A stretch of DNA of 64,000 nucleotides from Lotus japonicus (GCF_012489685.1 NC_080043.1:6326501-6390500), one strand, 5' to 3'; positions 31,393 to 42,349 are shown, counted from the stretch's first letter. Translations and numbers: made by a program. Notes: a model not told the origin generated them from the letters alone.

Positions 31393-32823
31393 TTAGCAGA
31401 AGTCATCATCATTTGATTCTGTGGTTTGGACAAAATCTGACGACCCAAGAGAGGATGGCTCGGAGACTTTGTGTTGAGGGGCCTTTGAAGATGAGGCCTG
31501 CCCAATTGGCTCCTTCAATAATTGAAGAGCAGATTGAAGGTTTCTCAGCAAGTCTTCTTCTGTTGAAGCTCCTGCAAGGGCCGCTGTGATGTGGGCCTTT
31601 TGGTTTAGCAAGAGACTAGTCTGTGGACTTGCATGCTTGAGATATTTCTGATTGGTTTTGAACCATTGGCTCACATTTTCTTTGTGGGCTTTTGTCGCAT
31701 CAAAGATTTTCCACCATTTGATGAGAGCCTGTTTGTAAAGGATTGGTTGAGTTTTGGCCTTAAGACCATAGCGCCAAGAGAACACCCAAGAGAGGGAAAA
31801 GATTGTAAAAAAGTTTAAACAATCTGGATAATTGTTCAACTCTTTGTTCCAGTGTTTAATGAAGTGATTGTATCCCTCAAGAACTTCAGAGGGGAAAATT
31901 TCAGCTGTAGGTCCAAAGAAGCTCCACCATGAATGAAACCAATTTGGAAAAGAATATTTGTTGGTCCATTTAAAATAAATGAGCCAAGAATGTTTGAAAC
32001 TTTTGTTTTGTAGACCAAGGATTATATTATCCCAAGCCCTGATATAGTCCCAATAATTAAAACCAACTGGGTCGAAATTCTGGGAGAACTTTTTGTAACT
32101 GTTTGGATTTGGTCCAAAGTCATTGGGACGAAGGACACGGAGGATTTGTAGTGTATAATGGGTAATTAGGGAATTATCATTTTTATCCCTAAAATGTTTG
32201 ATTTCCACACTGTTTGTGTCAACCAAAATAAACTCATAGAATCTTTGGTTTTTGATTGGGTGAGTGGGATCAAGATGACTTGGGAAGAGCTTGGTACCAA
32301 TTTTATTGGCCAGGTTAACTCCTCCAGAATTGTCCCACCATTCTGGTTCGATGAAGGTTTGGAATTTCATATCTGCTTTAGCCAAGTAACCTGAATTTGG
32401 GCTAGGTCGGGCAACTGGGCTAGGTTGGGCAACAACAACAGGTTTTTTCCCATCATAAGTTGCTAAGCTTCTGGTTCTATCAATAAAAGCTTGGAGGGAT
32501 TGAATTTCTTGGTCATCATCTTTGTCAGCGATGCTGGCCCAAGATTTATTTGGAAGTTTGGTGAGGCCTTGAGGTATTTCATCTAAGCCTGCTTGTTTGA
32601 AGGCAAGGAGTGTTGGGATGGATAAAGCATAATCTGCTTTAGTTTGTTTTGGCTGGGAAGATTGGGTCTGAGCAGTGGGCTCAATTTTTTGGACAGTGGG
32701 TCCAGATTGGTGAGTAGTGGGCTCAGATAAGATTAAAGGGTCAGAGATTACAATACCTTTATTCTTTTCTCTGCTTTTGCCTCTTCCTCGTGAGGAGGAG
32801 GAGGAGGGGCCCCTGGAGGCCAT
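31393..32823 (-). CDS. Viral ORF3, unknown function, copy C
   Basis: The 476-residue product starts at 32823, one base after the polyprotein stop. An in-frame ATG nine codons earlier lies inside the polyprotein and is less likely. It has the same layout as in copy B: Ser/Arg/Gly-rich start, Trp-rich middle, acidic tail ending in DDDFC. It differs from B by a handful of residues. No enzyme or zinc-finger motif is visible. Confidence 0.72.
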   Translation of the reverse strand: MASRGPSSSSSRGRGKSREKNKGIVISDPLILSEPTTHQSGPTVQKIEPTAQTQSSQPKQTKADYALSIPTLLAFKQAGLDEIPQGLTKLPNKSWASIADKDDDQEIQSLQAFIDRTRSLATYDGKKPVVVAQPSPVARPSPNSGYLAKADMKFQTFIEPEWWDNSGGVNLANKIGTKLFPSHLDPTHPIKNQRFYEFILVDTNSVEIKHFRDKNDNSLITHYTLQILRVLRPNDFGPNPNSYKKFSQNFDPVGFNYWDYIRAWDNIILGLQNKSFKHSWLIYFKWTNKYSFPNWFHSWWSFFGPTAEIFPSEVLEGYNHFIKHWNKELNNYPDCLNFFTIFSLSWVFSWRYGLKAKTQPILYKQALIKWWKIFDATKAHKENVSQWFKTNQKYLKHASPQTSLLLNQKAHITAALAGASTEEDLLRNLQSALQLLKEPIGQASSSKAPQHKVSEPSSLGSSDFVQTTESNDDDFC

Positions 32824-32824
32824 G

Positions 32825-35800
32825 TTAGGTTCTTCCCTGCAAATATTCACGAGTAAGAAAATCAGGGAGAGAATTGTTAGATCCTTTTATATATTCAATA
32901 TCGAAGTCAAAAACGCTTAAAATAGCTTGCCATCTGGCAAAGATATGTTTTGAAGCTAAGTTTTTGACATCTTTTTGTAAGATTTCTTTCGCAGATTTGC
33001 AGTCTACACGGACTAAGAGTTTTTGATTAATCAAATCAGATTGAAATTTTGAAATAGATAAAACAATTGCTAAAACTTCTTTTTTGACAGTAGAATAATT
33101 CTGTTGAGCAGGATTCCAATGTTTTGAAGTAAAAGCAATAATTTGTTCCTTGTCAAAAACCTTTTGTTTCAAAATACCACCAAAGCCAATATCAGAGGCA
33201 TCAGTTTCAATAATTTTGAAAGCTTGAGGATTAGGGAGATAAAGACAAGGGAGATTCTTGACACGAAGTTTGATTTGCTTGACCACATTGGTATGAATAT
33301 CGGACCAATGTGGAGGATCCTTCTTGAGTCTATCATGAAGGGGTTTGATTATGGTACTGAGTTGAGGACAGAAGTCCGCAACATAATTGAGACAACCCAG
33401 GAATCTTTGTAGTTGGGTTTTGTCAATGATTTGATCAGGGAATTTATCCGTGAACTCAATGGCTCTATTGATAGGAATGATGGTTCCTTGGTGGATGTTG
33501 TGACCAAGGAATCTGATTTTGGTTTGGAACAAACTGACCTTTGTCTTGGATACAGCCAAGCCATTCCTTTTGATTACAGAGATGAATGTATTGAGATGTT
33601 TGAAATGTTGATCTAAAGTTTGGGAAAAGATTAGAACATCATCAATGTAGACAATAGTGAATTTGGAATAAGGATTGAAGATTTCGTTCATAATCCTTTG
33701 GAATTCAGATGGGGCGTTCTTTAGCCCAAAAGGCATAACGTTCCACTCATACTGCCCAAAAGGAACAGTAAAAGCAGTTTTATACCTATCCTTCTCTTGC
33801 AATTGGATTTGCCAGAATCCATATTTCATGTCGAATTTTGAAAAGACCTTAGCATCATGCAGTCTGGCTAAGAGATCTTTCTTGTTGGGGATAGGATATC
33901 TAATCCAACAAAGGGCTTGATTGAGAGGTTTGTAGTTAATAACCAGCCTAGGGGTTCCCCGTTCTATCTCAGCTTGTTTGTTGACATAGAAGGCTGCACA
34001 GGACCAAGGGCTCTTACTCCTGCGAATAAGTTTCTTTTCAAGGAGATCATTGATTTCCTTTTGGCAGAAATGAAGAAGTTCTTCATTCATTTGAATAGGC
34101 CTAGCCTTGGTTGGAATCTGTTTGTCTGAAAAATCTTTTTCATAAGGAAGTTCCACCATATGGCTCTTCCTTTCCCAAAAGGCGTTGGGTAGATCAGAAC
34201 AGATGTTAGATTGAATATCTTCCAAAATATTCTCAATCCTAGATTTGACAGAAGGTTGTTGTAATTGAACCTCAATGGTTTTGTAAGAGATTTCTTCCTT
34301 GAGGAAGTTAATCTGCTTCTCCTTGTAGGATATGACATTCAAAGTCATTTCTATGGGGGGTTCAGAGAATTTGAATAAAATCGGCTGTCCAAGATGCTGG
34401 ACAGTAATGCCATCTACGTCAGTATTATAGGGGAAGAGCTTCTTAATGAAAGGGGTCCCTATAATGATTTTTTGACTCAAATTTCTGACTAACAGAAATG
34501 GAGTTTCGATTTCAAGACTACCATTTTTGATGATAGCTGAGGGGATTTTATACTTGATTTTTAGTCTAGATCCTTCGGCAGCGCTGAGCTTCTCAGTTGT
34601 TTTCTCAAAATATCTGGTGGGAATGAGTCCCTCCGAAATACAACTGGAATCTGCCCCTGTGTCAAAGAGGGCAGGGATTTCGAGAATAAAATCACCTATG
34701 AGGATTTTGACATGGATGAAGAATTTCTGAATGGTGACCTGGTTAATATTTTCCAGAAAGTCCTCGCAGTTGTCGTTAGGAGCTGGATTGGAATCAGGTA
34801 CAGAAGAATCATCTTCCTCATAATTTCTAGTCAGTTTCTCCAAAATAAGCTGCTGACTGCTTTGGATTTGTTTGAGGCTTTTAACCTCAGTCTTAAGGGA
34901 ATTGACTTCAGATTGGAGGTCTTGAATAGTGACGGGCTTGACCGTAGATTTCTCAAGACGCTTGAAAGTATCCCTAAGATTGAATTTATTAGTGGTTATA
35001 GGACTTTTGGGAGGCCTATCTTCAAGAGTAGACCTGAGGCGTTCCAAATAGATTTTCTTTTCCTCAGGATCAGGGATAGAATTAATGGCCCTGAAGAGTA
35101 GATCTTGTTCATTGGTCAAAGTGTTGATAGACAAGGTATTGACGGAGGATGATGATTGAGAATCATCATTCTGAATTTGATTTAGGTCTTCAGAGACCTC
35201 ATAATCCGAAGGATTAGATTCTTCTTCATCAGAAGTTTGAATGAGAAGATTGTTGATCTTGTCTTCGATCTCAGGTTCAAGATGAAGCTCAGAGATTCTC
35301 TTTTTGAGTCTGCAATACCTGCTAATATGGCCCGGCTTGCCGCAGTTGTAGCAGGTAACATCTTTTCCTTGAGAGGGTCTAGTCTCAGGAGGGTTCTTTG
35401 GAATTTGCGAAGGTTTTGATCTAGGCTTGGGTTTCCTATGATCATTCCTGCTAGATCTCTTTCTCCATTGTTGTCTGGGAGGAGGATCTTGCTTTCTGGG
35501 TTTAGGTTTCTTGGGACAACCTTGAATACCAAATTGTTCGCAGAAAGTACCCAAGTCCCTGCGATTCTGAGACTTCTCCATAGTGAGTTGCTGTTGGATT
35601 TTGTCGTCCTGACAGATTTTGAGAGCAACTCTTTGAATGATAGCTATGAGCTGTCCATAACTAAGGGTATGATAAGGGATTTCTCCCCCCGGATTTTGGC
35701 TTCTAAGTTTCTCACGAACTTTGTCGCCAAAAGATTTAGGAAGACCGACCAGGAATTTCTCTTTCCAGAAAGCTTGTTGGCTGTCTTCTCGGGTGTAAAC

Positions 35801-37234
35801 CCTGGTCAAGAAGGTATCCTTATACCACCTGAAATCACCCAAAGATTTGCACTTAAGATTGGACAAAAGATCACCAGATCTGTCCTTGATGAGAGAAGGA
35901 TCTCCAACAAAATGTTGGGCTATGGTAAAGATTAAGGAGTTGACAGCATCAGAGATGAATTTGCCATCTTCCATGATAGGATTGCCTTCTTCATCCGTCT
36001 TGACAGCATTTAAGATCTGATCCTTCTCGTCTTGAGTGAGATAATTATCCCACCAACCTTTGAGCTGGCCACAGAAACCAGCAACCAAGACTTCAACGAT
36101 AAGAGATTCAGGACAATTGTTGGCGGTAACATAGGCAGTGGCTACCATAGTCATATTTTGGAGGATTTTGGTGATGCCATACTCGTTTTCACCATCAATA
36201 TTCCATTCATAGACATTGTTGGCACTGAAGCTTTTGAAGTTTGAAGATTCTTCTAAAAGAAGATCAGGAGCAGTAGCTCTAGGATAGTAGAGCTTGGTTT
36301 CTTTTCTCCACTGATTCTTAGAGTTGTGAATGACAGTATTGACCGGAATACTTTTGATAGATTGAACGTTAGACTTCATAGATTGAATATCAGAATCAGA
36401 CTCAACCTTACCATCTTCAATATTATTTAAAGAAGTAGAGGTATTACGAGTAGAAGTACGAGTTTTAGGAGGAGGAGGAGCAGTAATAGTGGGATTAGAA
36501 ACTGCTTCCGGAGTAGGTTCCGGAGTCTCAGGAGGTTCCGGAGTCTCAGGAATAACTTGTTTGAGAAGCTGAAGTTGCTCTACCACCTTTTGGAGGAGCT
36601 CATTGTCAGATTCCTTTTTTGCTCGAAGAGTTTGAGCCGAGTGTCTGGAACGGCTACTGATTTGAAAGGGTTTGAAAAGAGGTTTTTCAAGCTGGCATCC
36701 CTTAGGGATATCAAGATTAGAAGGGGAAGGTTCAATCTTGACCTTTTCTTTTCCTTTCCTGGAAGAGCAATCCTGCACTTGGGATTCTCCAAGAATTTGA
36801 AGATACTTATTGGTATAATTGGATTGTTCCATGAGGTCTTTGATGTCTTTTCCAGTGACATCACCTTCTTCTTTCCTAGTCTTGAAGGGAGAAGCTAGGA
36901 CAGGTGTAGATTGGGCTCCTTTAAGAAGGAAAGGAGTTTTAGGTGGCAGGTTAGAAAGGGTTTCTTTTCCATCCTTATGCTGCCATTTAACCATGTCAAT
37001 TTGGAAGGGGTAAGATTTCCAATTCTTGTTGGCATAATCTTGAAACCATTCAAAAAAAAAAGATGTTTTGCTGGGTTTTCTCAAGGAACCCATAGAATTT
37101 TTCTTGGATCTTCTTTCTCTTTTCACCCTGATACTTTGCAAAGAACCATTATCTTTGCTGAGTCCATCGGTCAGAGTAGAAATCTGCCTTGATACTTCCT
37201 TTGTCGATGACGAATTCAGTAGTGATTGCTCCAA
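32825..37234 (-). CDS. Viral polyprotein: capsid, zinc knuckle, protease, RT, RNase H (copy C, open)
   Basis: The 1469-residue frame is uninterrupted. Order: a basic, Ser-rich N-terminal region; a capsid-like segment (about residues 325-560) followed by a Lys/Arg/Pro-rich stretch; a CCHC zinc knuckle at 628-641 (C-x2-C-x4-H-x4-C); a Glu/Ser-rich linker; aspartic protease DTGAD at 858-862; reverse transcriptase with YIDD at 1196-1199; RNase H with first Asp at 1345. There is no integrase. One RT residue differs from copies A and B: Tyr replaces Ser in the usually conserved K-S-G-F block, which might weaken the enzyme. It overlaps the movement protein end by 86 bp. Confidence 0.92.
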   Translation of the reverse strand: MEQSLLNSSSTKEVSRQISTLTDGLSKDNGSLQSIRVKRERRSKKNSMGSLRKPSKTSFFFEWFQDYANKNWKSYPFQIDMVKWQHKDGKETLSNLPPKTPFLLKGAQSTPVLASPFKTRKEEGDVTGKDIKDLMEQSNYTNKYLQILGESQVQDCSSRKGKEKVKIEPSPSNLDIPKGCQLEKPLFKPFQISSRSRHSAQTLRAKKESDNELLQKVVEQLQLLKQVIPETPEPPETPEPTPEAVSNPTITAPPPPKTRTSTRNTSTSLNNIEDGKVESDSDIQSMKSNVQSIKSIPVNTVIHNSKNQWRKETKLYYPRATAPDLLLEESSNFKSFSANNVYEWNIDGENEYGITKILQNMTMVATAYVTANNCPESLIVEVLVAGFCGQLKGWWDNYLTQDEKDQILNAVKTDEEGNPIMEDGKFISDAVNSLIFTIAQHFVGDPSLIKDRSGDLLSNLKCKSLGDFRWYKDTFLTRVYTREDSQQAFWKEKFLVGLPKSFGDKVREKLRSQNPGGEIPYHTLSYGQLIAIIQRVALKICQDDKIQQQLTMEKSQNRRDLGTFCEQFGIQGCPKKPKPRKQDPPPRQQWRKRSSRNDHRKPKPRSKPSQIPKNPPETRPSQGKDVTCYNCGKPGHISRYCRLKKRISELHLEPEIEDKINNLLIQTSDEEESNPSDYEVSEDLNQIQNDDSQSSSSVNTLSINTLTNEQDLLFRAINSIPDPEEKKIYLERLRSTLEDRPPKSPITTNKFNLRDTFKRLEKSTVKPVTIQDLQSEVNSLKTEVKSLKQIQSSQQLILEKLTRNYEEDDSSVPDSNPAPNDNCEDFLENINQVTIQKFFIHVKILIGDFILEIPALFDTGADSSCISEGLIPTRYFEKTTEKLSAAEGSRLKIKYKIPSAIIKNGSLEIETPFLLVRNLSQKIIIGTPFIKKLFPYNTDVDGITVQHLGQPILFKFSEPPIEMTLNVISYKEKQINFLKEEISYKTIEVQLQQPSVKSRIENILEDIQSNICSDLPNAFWERKSHMVELPYEKDFSDKQIPTKARPIQMNEELLHFCQKEINDLLEKKLIRRSKSPWSCAAFYVNKQAEIERGTPRLVINYKPLNQALCWIRYPIPNKKDLLARLHDAKVFSKFDMKYGFWQIQLQEKDRYKTAFTVPFGQYEWNVMPFGLKNAPSEFQRIMNEIFNPYSKFTIVYIDDVLIFSQTLDQHFKHLNTFISVIKRNGLAVSKTKVSLFQTKIRFLGHNIHQGTIIPINRAIEFTDKFPDQIIDKTQLQRFLGCLNYVADFCPQLSTIIKPLHDRLKKDPPHWSDIHTNVVKQIKLRVKNLPCLYLPNPQAFKIIETDASDIGFGGILKQKVFDKEQIIAFTSKHWNPAQQNYSTVKKEVLAIVLSISKFQSDLINQKLLVRVDCKSAKEILQKDVKNLASKHIFARWQAILSVFDFDIEYIKGSNNSLPDFLTREYLQGRT

Positions 37235-38423
37235 TGAAATCAGAAGTTTCTCCAGGGGTTTCTAGAGAAGAATACGTGGGAGATAAGGTGGATTGATGTT
37301 CTTCATCACCCTTGTCATAGGTAGTCTTGACAGGAGTGGTATTGACATATCCAGCCAAATGGATAGTAGATCCGTCATGAGAGAGGGAAGGTCGAGCGCT
37401 AGACTCGGGTTGGTTCCTTCTAGTCATAGAAAAAGATCTTCTGGACATGGCAGATTGGAAATCAGAGGATGTCCTAATAGATCTAGGGATGGAGAAAGAA
37501 TTTCTTCTATCAAAGATGAGATCTACTTGGCCAGATTGGTGTTGGACAATTTTACGAAACTCAGGATTTTCAACAGGTTGGGCTGGAGTAGCCTTTTCCA
37601 AAGACCATTTCTCTGGAAGGGTGATATCACTCCATTGGATGGTTTTGGGAACAATAACGTTTGCCTTATCATAATCTGTAAGGAAAAGAGTTGTTTCTCC
37701 AGATTTCTCACAATTGGTTCGCAAGAAATAAGATTTGATAGAGTTCATTACCTTGTATTGAACCCTGTAGATTAAGGAGATGGGAATGGAATCCTCCTTC
37801 ATATCAAGGCCGTGAAACTTGATATTTAGGAAGAGGACATCAAGGATGTTTTTATCTTCCAGACTAACAGTTAGATCTGGGAAGCAATTGAAAAAGATTG
37901 GTCCATTACTCAGGCTGGTTTCAACAGTTCCTAAGAGGGAGTCATGGAATTGATTATGTCTAACATCCCTAAGACAAAGGAGTACAGCGATGTCAAGAGA
38001 CTTTCTGGTTAGGGGTTTAAGACCAACTTGAACACTACCTATATGAAGATAGTTAAAGTTCTTGCTGATATGTTCTTTGATGCTTTTCTCGGAAAGCAGA
38101 TGGATTTCTTCATCATCAGATCTGAGCTTGTAGGTTTGCTCAACGGTTTTGATAATGAAATCTGATCGTTTGAAAAAGGATCCGTTTGGTTTGTAGATCT
38201 CAGCATGAGAAATTTTTGGAATTTCCCAGTTGTCAAGATCTTGATTGATATCTTCAAAATGAATTTCTTCTTTGAAGACAGATTTGGATAATTGATTGGA
38301 TTGATGAGGATGATCGATAGAAGAAGAAGAGGGTTGGAAAGATCTGAAAGAAAGCTTAGAAGAGAAAGAGCGAAGCATCAAAAAAGGTAGATCTTCCTCA
38401 CCCGTAAGTATCATCGCCATCAC
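37149..38423 (-). CDS. Viral movement protein (30K-type), copy C
   Basis: The 424-residue frame has the same 30K-type core as in copy B. It starts MMAMILTGEED; the second or third Met could also serve. It ends at a TAA at 37151-37149 where copy B has AAA, so its tail is 33 residues shorter. The region of difference lies inside the overlap with the polyprotein start, where the change also alters the polyprotein (D versus E at one position). Confidence 0.85.
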   Translation of the reverse strand: MMAMILTGEEDLPFLMLRSFSSKLSFRSFQPSSSSIDHPHQSNQLSKSVFKEEIHFEDINQDLDNWEIPKISHAEIYKPNGSFFKRSDFIIKTVEQTYKLRSDDEEIHLLSEKSIKEHISKNFNYLHIGSVQVGLKPLTRKSLDIAVLLCLRDVRHNQFHDSLLGTVETSLSNGPIFFNCFPDLTVSLEDKNILDVLFLNIKFHGLDMKEDSIPISLIYRVQYKVMNSIKSYFLRTNCEKSGETTLFLTDYDKANVIVPKTIQWSDITLPEKWSLEKATPAQPVENPEFRKIVQHQSGQVDLIFDRRNSFSIPRSIRTSSDFQSAMSRRSFSMTRRNQPESSARPSLSHDGSTIHLAGYVNTTPVKTTYDKGDEEHQSTLSPTYSSLETPGETSDFIGAITTEFVIDKGSIKADFYSDRWTQQR

Positions 38424-38701
38424 CTGGTTCTATAGAAACAGATAAATAAATTAGAAATATAAGTTAGGTTCTGCGTTGTTCTTAATAGTTGAGCAGTATA
38501 GATCTGGATCAGACTTAAGCCACCACAAAAGGAAACTAAACAAGGACATTAAAAATATTCAGAACTTAATAACATGTCTGTAGTATGGCCAATATAGACT
38601 TACTGCCACACAGGGACTTACTGCCTTCAACGCCTCCGCTGCAGAGATGATCATAAGTCTGAATAGTAATAATCCTAGAAGGTTTTCAAAAGAGCTTTCA
38701 T

Positions 38702-38904
38702 ATCCTAGTACACATTGCTAATTAATAAGCATGTTACCAAAAATTAATAAGCAACCAACGTTTTAATTATTGAAAAGCTACAACATAAGAAAGTTACAAA
38801 CATAAAAGAAAAGGCTAATAGGAAATTCATTAGCCAACAATTATTACAAGCATGTATGTGAAACCGGATATGAAAAATTAACCTTGATCTTAGTTTTCCA
38901 ACTT
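38702..38904. other. Right host flank of the viral cluster and 3' flank of the WIP gene
   Basis: Host sequence begins at 38702. The stretch up to 38904 is probably the 3' untranslated region of the zinc-finger gene. Viral DNA therefore stops only about 200 bp after the WIP stop codon. Confidence 0.5.
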
Positions 38905-41731
38905 TCACAGTGAGCTTTCCTCATCATGTTCATTTTCAGAAGCTGCTTCATCTTCTTCTTGCAAGCAATCAACACCAAGAGCTCCATGGCCATAGCCAAA
39001 GGCTTTGATGTGGTCCTTGAGAGACCTTTTGTGTTTGAAATCAGACCCGCATAAACAATACCATATTTTGCCGCAATTCTTCTCATGCGTTCTCCAATCG
39101 CCTTTCACTGCGAAAGCTTTGCCACATTTTCTGCACATGTAGGGTTTGATGCCATGCTTTCTCTTGTAATGTGTTTGGAGAGTTCTGAAGTCCTTGAGAG
39201 GCCTTGCTCTTGGGTGGTCAATGTTGTGCTTGCAACCTGGTGCACAACAAAAGCATGGAAGCCTTAGCATAGCTGTTGGCTGTGTTCCTTTTAGAGAATC
39301 AGGCCCCTTTCTGTATTGAGATCCATGTCCCCACATATGCATCTGAAAAGCCAAGAGATATTTATACTCCCCTCAATGAAACAGAATTAACAATTATTAT
39401 GACTCATGATCAGTATGCACTCTATAACCAACTTGTGTTTTGTTGTCCCTTCAGAGTTGTGTTGTACATCTCAGCATGAAATTTAATCAAAGGTCCTTCC
39501 TAATTTCAGCATATAATTACAAATTAAATATGAAACTATCCAAACTAAAAGTAAAATTTTGTAACATGATAAATTAAGATGACTGAATATATTTGAGTAG
39601 GAAGTGCAATTTTGATATATTTACATCTAACTCTCTTACATCCAATTTTCACTTAGTTTTTTTTTCAGCTCTATTCTCAGTTTATATGATTTCGCACATC
39701 ATATATCTCTCTTAACCTCTCTCTTCTATTTCTATCTCTTTAAAATAGGAGGTGGAATAGGTGCCAACAAAACGATTTGCGTGTATATATATTTAGATGC
39801 ATATATAAAATTCCTTTGGGCTATAGTTTCCAACTTCCACAGAGAGAAGTTGAGTATGCTAAATAAAACGCAAGCTAGTCAATATGAAAGGTGATTAACA
39901 TAGATTTGCAGCTGATACAACTTTGATATATAAACAAATATTGATACATTCGCATTTCAACGTTTATCTTTTATCTCAATTTCCCTTTTTTGTCTTTTTA
40001 TCTCTCTTTTTTCTTATAATATCACTCATCACAATTCATATTTTTCTCTCTATTCTCTCTTAATTCATTCTTTGTGTGGGTGAATATTAAGTAATATTAA
40101 GTGTGAACATACCATTGATCTACAGACAGGTGCATTTTCTCTTTCATCTTGGCTACTCATCTTTTTTCTTCTTTATTTTTTTTTTCTTTTCCAATTATAT
40201 TGTCCATCATTTCTCTCACTTTTCTTTTTTACTCACTTAAGATATAGATGGAAATGGGATATGAGCATATCATCGGTGTTCCTGACATTTCTAGTGTGCA
40301 AAATAAGATCTCGCAAAATGTTTGTACAATTTAATTTGTTCAGATATCAAACAAGGTTTCTTAATATATCCTACTTAAATTATATCTGGGGTGTGAGAGA
40401 TTGTGGAAACATCGATCTGTGGTTAATTACTATGTCCTCAAGAGAATTATTGTGTGTACTTATGAGGTTTCACATATGATCTTATCACTGACATGTGCCT
40501 ATCAATGAATATATTTTCTACTGTGCTGTGCTTTGAAAAGACTGTAGTGAGTGCAGACTTTTAATGAGGAACATCTGAATACTGAAAGAAACACTGCTGT
40601 TAATAATTTTTTGTTTTGCTCATTCACTTGTTGTCAGGTGCAGCCCAGTGTTTTAGATGGCATAAAATTAGAAGGAAAATATTTCAAGAAGTGGTTTCTT
40701 TTTTTGAAGAAAACAAGACATATTTACAGTTCTGAGTCTGAGACCAAATATTAGTTCATAAATGAATGAGCAGGAAAACCAAATTATAAAATGAGAAGAA
40801 GATGCAAAAGAAGATATTGCAAATTAAAAGGGATGAACAGAAAACCCAAATTATAAAACACATAATAAGTAACCTAGCACTCCAATTTCACTCAAATAGT
40901 AAAGATATAGAAATATAGAAGTGACAGAAATAAGGGATATAACTAATGCGATGGAAAATGAAAAGAAATAAAAAACAGAAAATGAGAGAAAATAAGACGG
41001 AAGGAACAGATGAATGTGAATAAATCCTATATATTTAAATTATAGGAACAAATAAAACAGAAATATGACTGAGTACTGACACAAGACTAAGAAGGGTAGA
41101 TGGGTGTTAAATTATGATCTAAATGGGACCGTACCTGAAGATTATTGTATCTGTTGAAAGTTTTAGAGCACACAGAACATGCGAACTGTGTAGGACCAAT
41201 GAGTATCTGAGAAGGGGTAGGAATCCAATACTGGCCCTTGTTCAATCTTTCCAAAGATTGTTCAGAAATCATATTAACTTCTTCTCTTTGGGCCATTTCT
41301 AGAGAAGTGGAACTCATCCTTGAAGTTGAACCCAGATCAGAAGAAGTACTCATCCTTGGAAGCCCTATGCGTAGGGAAAAATTCACAGTTACATCTTCTT
41401 CGTCCTCATCATCATCTTCATGTTTGTCCTCTTCCACTTCTATTCCAATGTTAATGTTTGAGAGTTCATTGTTTTGCTGGTTTGTGAGGCTCAACTTGTT
41501 GATGAGTGGAAGGGCTTCTCTGAGAGGAGGTGAAAGGGGTCTTGCAGAGGAAGATGAGGCTGAAGATAAAGGAATTTCAAACATGTTGTTGGAGTAAATG
41601 GGGGGGTAGGGTGACCATATGTTGGATTGAGAAGGAGGAGAATAAGAAGAGGAAGAAGATGAAGAGTAGTGAGGGTGGTGGAGCATGAAGTTGAACCATT
41701 CATCATAAGAATTAGGTTGAGGATCTGACAT
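38905..41731 (-). CDS. WIP-type C2H2 zinc-finger transcription factor, two exons
   Basis: Exon 1 is 41731-41135 (199 codons) and exon 2 is 39342-38905 (145 codons plus stop), with clean splice sites (CTTCAG|GTACGG and CTTTTCAG|ATG) and phase 0; the product is 344 residues. The C-terminal half is the diagnostic WIP domain: a first C2H2 finger (CSVC...MHMWGH), [16 protein letters not shown], then a CCHH/CCHC finger series with [19 protein letters not shown]-x2[20 protein letters not shown] and [18 protein letters not shown]. The N-terminus has Ser and acidic stretches and an IGLP motif typical of the family. WIP proteins are nuclear regulators of seed-coat, transmitting-tract, root and vein development (TT1, NTT, DOT5). 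Which subgroup this belongs to is not settled. The Met at 41731 (MSDP...WF) was preferred over 41758 because family members start M-[TA]-D-P. The 1.8-kb intron is typical. Confidence 0.93.
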
Positions 41732-41830
41732 GGTGAATGTTTGATGTGGTAAAGGCATTTGGTGATGGTATATATGCTACTTTGGTGATTTATAAACATA
41801 TTGCGTGCATGTGTGTGTAGTGTGTGTTAA

Positions 41831-41863
41831 GAGAGAGAGAGAGGGAGAGGGAGAGAGAGAGAG
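41831..41863. repeat. (GA)n-rich tract upstream of the WIP gene
   Basis: This is an interrupted GA dinucleotide run about 100 bp upstream of the start codon, reading CT on the coding strand. CT/GA tracts near plant promoters can bind GAGA-binding (BPC) factors; here that is only a possibility. Confidence 0.7.
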
Positions 41864-42192
41864 GATATTATGTGGGAAAATGGAGAGCCATAAGCTTAAT
41901 TGTAAGTAAGTTTCAAGTAAAAAAGCAAAGCAAAAGTGTATGGAAAGTCAAGAAATTACCCCCTGCATGACAATAAGAGAAATTAAAGGCGAAAGGGAAA
42001 GGCAAAGGTAGAGTCAGAGTTTAGAGTTGCAGGTTGTCTCCCAGGGGATAGATAAGAGTATGTTACACTGCCACGCACACACAAGGAGGGATGGATGTAC
42101 AAGAAAGAGAGAAAGAGAGTGGATCATGTTAATTTTAAGGGCGGTGCTGGTTGAACAGCAGGATTTGTGTATGTGGACATTTAAGCGACATA
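41864..42192. other. Upstream region of the WIP gene
   Basis: No other gene was seen. It probably contains part of the WIP promoter. Confidence 0.4.
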
Positions 42193-42349
42193 CGAGTTTG
42201 TGGTAGTTTTTTATCATTACAAAATCTAAAAATACTATGAGAAATTCGTGAATCAAGGTCAAAATTTGGCGCCAACCTCTATGCTAGTGTTGAGTTTTGC
42301 TCGTCAGCGTTGGTCAAGTTGATGCTAAACATTGATTTTTATTTCTATT

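Larger units (their letters stand above)
30844..38701 (-). mobile_element. Endogenous pararetrovirus copy C, full-length unit with all three ORFs open
   Basis: On the minus strand the 7858-bp unit runs from the leader (38701) through movement protein, polyprotein and ORF3 to the long intergenic region, and stops in a damaged primer binding site at 30844. Only TCAGAGCC of the primer site remains, followed by a short rearranged stretch that includes a repeated GAAGAGGATTAA. It begins at exactly the same leader base as copy B. All three genes are free of stops apart from a movement protein 33 residues shorter than in B. The family is Caulimoviridae; the genus is not assigned. Confidence 0.92.

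Noticed and set aside
24843..38423. Many + strand frames of 60-160 codons in the viral copies
   Set aside because: They are repeated identically in copies B and C only because they are shadows of the polyprotein, movement protein and ORF3.
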